A stretch of DNA of 7,333 nucleotides from Vulcanimicrobiota bacterium (GTDB lineage Bacteria; Vulcanimicrobiota; Vulcanimicrobiia; Vulcanimicrobiales; Vulcanimicrobiaceae): assembly GCA_014305015.1 (NCBI GenBank), contig JACRUB010000026.1, positions 1 to 7,333 of the forward strand. Reading direction: 5' to 3'. This document shows positions 5,623 through 7,333 of this stretch, in pieces (the stretch's first letter is position 1; each line of letters opens with the position of its first letter). The position numbers were made by a program, and so were the translations under genes. The notes below the pieces were generated by a model that was not told where the DNA came from, made no database searches, and was given only the letters and a program-made list of their open reading frames with translations.

Positions 5623-5651
5623 AGTATACCATGGCCCCCGAGAGACGTCTA
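5623..5651 (-). promoter_or_regulatory. Sigma-70-type extended -10 promoter for the rpsB operon
   Basis: On the minus strand TAGACG (5651-5646, 4 of 6 matches to TTGACA) is followed by a 17-nt spacer and TATACT (5628-5623, 5 of 6 matches to TATAAT). TGG directly precedes the -10 and makes an extended -10. Predicted transcription begins near 5616, which leaves about 130 nt of leader before GTG 5485. This is a consensus reading only; no expression data were used. Confidence 0.7.
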
Positions 5652-5720
5652 CCGCCGTGGTCTAGGCTCGCTCGCCGCCAGGGCTAGGATTAGGGCAATG
5701 AGCTGAACGAAAGGACGAGC

Positions 5721-6725
5721 ATGCGTTGGGTAGTTACCGGGGGCCTCGGATTTATCGGCTCGAATTTCATCAGAATCGCGTTGCGCGAGCGGCCGGATCT
5801 CGAGATTGTTAATTTGGATGCGATGACGTACGCCGGCAATCCCGCAAATCTCAGAGATATTGAGCCCGCCCGGCGGTACCGCTTCGTGCACGGCGACATC
5901 GCCGACCCCGCTGCCGTCCGGGAGGCGCTTGGGGATGGTGCGGATGCGATTGTGAACTTCGCAGCCGAAACGCACGTGGATCGCTCGATTCTCGACCCCG
6001 AGGCATTTTTGAAGACGGACATCCTCGGAACGCACGTGCTGCTCGAAGCCGTTCGCGAGCAGAAAATCGCGCGCTTCTTGCAGGTCTCGACTGACGAGGT
6101 TTACGGGCACGTCGCCGAGGGCGAATCTAAAGAAGATGACAACCTGCGGCCACGAAGCCCCTACAGCGCGAGTAAGGCCGGTGGTGATTTACAAGTCTTG
6201 GCCTACCACACGACATTCGGAACACCAGTGATCATTACGCGCGGCTCGAATACGTACGGTCCATACCAGTATCCCGAAAAACTTATTCCGCTCTTCATCA
6301 CAAATTTGATCGACGACCAAACCGTCCCGGTTTACGGCGACGGCATGCAAATTCGCGATTGGTTGCACGTTGAAGATCACGCGCACGGCATCATGCACGT
6401 TCTCGAACAGGGTGAGCTGGGAGAAATTTATAATATCGGAGGCGGTAACGGTCGCACGAACTTGGAGATTACCGAGAAGTTGATGCACGGCTGCGGGCGT
6501 GATATAAAGACGCACGTCCGGCACGTTGCGGACCGAGAGGGACACGACCGGCGGTACGCAATTGACACCGCCAAAGCACGAGCGCTGGGATGGAAACCGC
6601 GGGTTGCGTTTGAATCGGGACTGCCGGCTACAATTCAGTGGTACCGCGAAAATGAAGCATGGTGGCGGCCACTGAAATCCGGCGAGTTCGGTGAATACTA
6701 CAAACGCCAATACGCACACCGATAA
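5721..6725 (+). CDS. rfbB: dTDP-glucose 4,6-dehydratase
   Basis: RfbB (RmlB) oxidises, dehydrates and reduces dTDP-glucose to dTDP-4-keto-6-deoxyglucose using tightly bound NAD, the second step toward dTDP-rhamnose and other deoxysugars. It is an extended short-chain dehydrogenase of 334 residues, a typical length. The N-terminal NAD loop is GGLGFIGSN (7-15), followed by NLDAMTYAGNPANL (31-44), NFAAETHVDRS (79-89) and the active-site STDEVYG (123-129) with the Asp-Glu pair. The catalytic YSASK (148-152) supplies Tyr148 and Lys152. RDWLHVEDH lies at 212-220. Start ATG 5721 follows AAGGA by 5 nt. It is divergent from the translation operon and sits 23 nt before rfbA, so the two likely share a transcript. 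Related 4,6-dehydratases exist, but the adjacent thymidylyltransferase supports this assignment. Confidence 0.97.
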   Translation: MRWVVTGGLGFIGSNFIRIALRERPDLEIVNLDAMTYAGNPANLRDIEPARRYRFVHGDIADPAAVREALGDGADAIVNFAAETHVDRSILDPEAFLKTDILGTHVLLEAVREQKIARFLQVSTDEVYGHVAEGESKEDDNLRPRSPYSASKAGGDLQVLAYHTTFGTPVIITRGSNTYGPYQYPEKLIPLFITNLIDDQTVPVYGDGMQIRDWLHVEDHAHGIMHVLEQGELGEIYNIGGGNGRTNLEITEKLMHGCGRDIKTHVRHVADREGHDRRYAIDTAKARALGWKPRVAFESGLPATIQWYRENEAWWRPLKSGEFGEYYKRQYAHR

Positions 6726-6734
6726 AGTTGATAC

Positions 6735-6738
6735 GGAG
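6735..6738 (+). promoter_or_regulatory. Ribosome binding site GGAG before the rfbA ATT codon
   Basis: GGAG at 6735-6738 is followed by 10 nt and ATT 6749. It lies in the short gap after the rfbB stop, and no ATG, GTG or TTG lies in frame between the upstream stop TAG (6740-6742) and the coding motif. Confidence 0.65.
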
Positions 6739-6748
6739 ATAGCAAGCA

Positions 6749-7333
6749 ATTAAAGGTATCATACTAGCCGGCGGCCTCGGCTCGCGTTTGCGGCCGTTGA
6801 CAAAAATTACCAACAAGCATCTCTTGCCGATTTATGATAAGCCGATGATTTATTATCCACTTGAAACGCTCGTGAACGCCGGCATCAAAGACATCATGAT
6901 CGTGACGGGGGGCAATTCCGCCGGCGACTTCTTGCGTTTGCTCGGGAACGGCAAAGATTTCGGCTTGAAGGATATCTACTACACCTACCAAGAGGGCGAA
7001 GGGGGAATAGCGGACGCCCTGAAGTTGTGCGAGCACTTCGCAGAAGGCCAGCGCATCGTTGTCATTCTTGGCGACAATATTATTCAAGGCGACATTACGC
7101 CGTACGTCAAGAAATTCGAGCAGCAAGATTCCGGCGCGCGGCTTCTTCTCAAAGAGGTCTCTGATCCCGAACGGTTTGGCGTTGCCGAACTGAGCGGCGA
7201 GCGCATAGTAAGCATCGTGGAAAAACCCTCTCATCCAAAAAGCCATTTTGCGGTAACAGGCATCTACATGTATGACCGCCACGTGTTCGAGTTTGCGCGA
7301 AGCTTAGTCCCCTCCAAGCGGGGCGAGCTAGAG
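6749..7333 (+). CDS. rfbA: Glucose-1-phosphate thymidylyltransferase, ATT start, 3' end outside window
   Basis: RfbA (RmlA) joins glucose-1-phosphate and dTTP to make dTDP-glucose, the substrate of RfbB. The visible 195 codons begin with ATT in place of the family's initiator Met: the consensus MKGIILAGG is here IKGIILAGG. The nucleotide loop LAGGLGSRLRPLT lies at 6-18. It is followed by KHLLPIYDKPMIYYP (23-37), TGGNSAGDFLRLLGNGKDFG (53-72), YQEGEGGIADAL (80-91), the metal-binding LGDN (107-110), EKP (158-160) and VTGIYMYD (169-176). An in-frame TAG two codons before the ATT rules out an upstream start, and the first ATG (residue 33) would delete the catalytic loop. The TGGNSAGDF wording is that of the shorter, SpsI-like branch of about 235-240 residues rather than the 290-residue RmlA. 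The substrate is inferred from the rfbB neighbour and could differ. Confidence 0.93.
   Translation, partial: MKGIILAGGLGSRLRPLTKITNKHLLPIYDKPMIYYPLETLVNAGIKDIMIVTGGNSAGDFLRLLGNGKDFGLKDIYYTYQEGEGGIADALKLCEHFAEGQRIVVILGDNIIQGDITPYVKKFEQQDSGARLLLKEVSDPERFGVAELSGERIVSIVEKPSHPKSHFAVTGIYMYDRHVFEFARSLVPSKRGELE

Larger units (their letters stand above)
5486..5720. other. Divergent control region between rpsB and rfbB
   Basis: This 235-nt stretch separates the two divergent operons and contains no gene that I can support. It holds the rpsB promoter (5623-5651) and a leader of about 130 nt, with a REP-like palindrome and a pairing of AGCCC (5551-5555) with GGGCT (5566-5570). The rfbB ribosome site AAGGA lies just before 5721. 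I could not find a convincing sigma-70-type promoter for the plus strand. Confidence 0.7.

Noticed and set aside
5486..5632. N-terminal extension of rpsB to 5632
   Set aside because: It would translate the promoter -10 region and leader; AGGAG before GTG 5485 and the family N-terminus fit the shorter protein.
5662..5690. Plus-strand promoter for rfbB using TAGGAT at 5685-5690 as the -10
   Set aside because: The -35 position reads CTAGGC, which does not resemble TTGACA, and TAGGAT is a poor -10.

Overview
The window holds the conserved bacterial translation and envelope-lipid gene block on the minus strand, in the order rpsB, tsf, pyrH, frr, a small ORF, uppS, cdsA, dxr. A divergent plus-strand pair, rfbB and rfbA, starts dTDP-sugar synthesis. 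The rpsB to dxr order occurs in many bacterial phyla and does not fix the organism. DNA is moderately GC-rich by eye. Short EF-Ts (about 204 codons), standard UppS/CdsA/Dxr and no plasmid or phage genes indicate a bacterial chromosome. My impression is a poorly cultured phylum of the Eremiobacterota/Armatimonadota/Chloroflexota kind, but this is a weak guess from protein wording.

Layout. Positions 1-872 hold the first 290 codons of dxr (minus, cut by the window edge). 869-1750 is cdsA, which overlaps dxr by ATGA. 1669-2436 is uppS. 2408-2584 is an unrecognised 58-residue ORF overlapping the uppS start. 2614-3174 is frr. 3175-3320 is a gap with tandem palindromes. 3321-4064 is pyrH, 4064-4678 is tsf with an in-frame TAG, and 4700-5485 is rpsB. 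5486-5720 is the divergent control region, with a good extended -10 promoter for the rpsB operon and a REP-like palindrome in its leader. 5721-6725 is rfbB (plus). 6749-7333 is rfbA (plus, cut by the window edge).

How the genes work together. RpsB, EF-Ts and Frr serve translation, and PyrH makes UDP. UppS makes undecaprenyl diphosphate, CdsA makes CDP-diacylglycerol, and Dxr supplies isoprenoid precursors used by UppS. RfbA and RfbB turn glucose-1-phosphate into dTDP-4-keto-6-deoxyglucose for surface glycans, which commonly use the undecaprenyl carrier.

The most unusual signal is in the start codons. rfbA and pyrH have no ATG, GTG or TTG where the family N-terminus must begin. In both, an ATT sits exactly at the family's Met position or within a few residues of it, 10 nt after GGAG, in a similar sequence context. 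cdsA also lacks a good start at the expected place. tsf, normally essential, carries an internal TAG where relatives usually have a sense codon. These point either to unusual translation initiation and recoding or to sequence error, and reads could separate the two.
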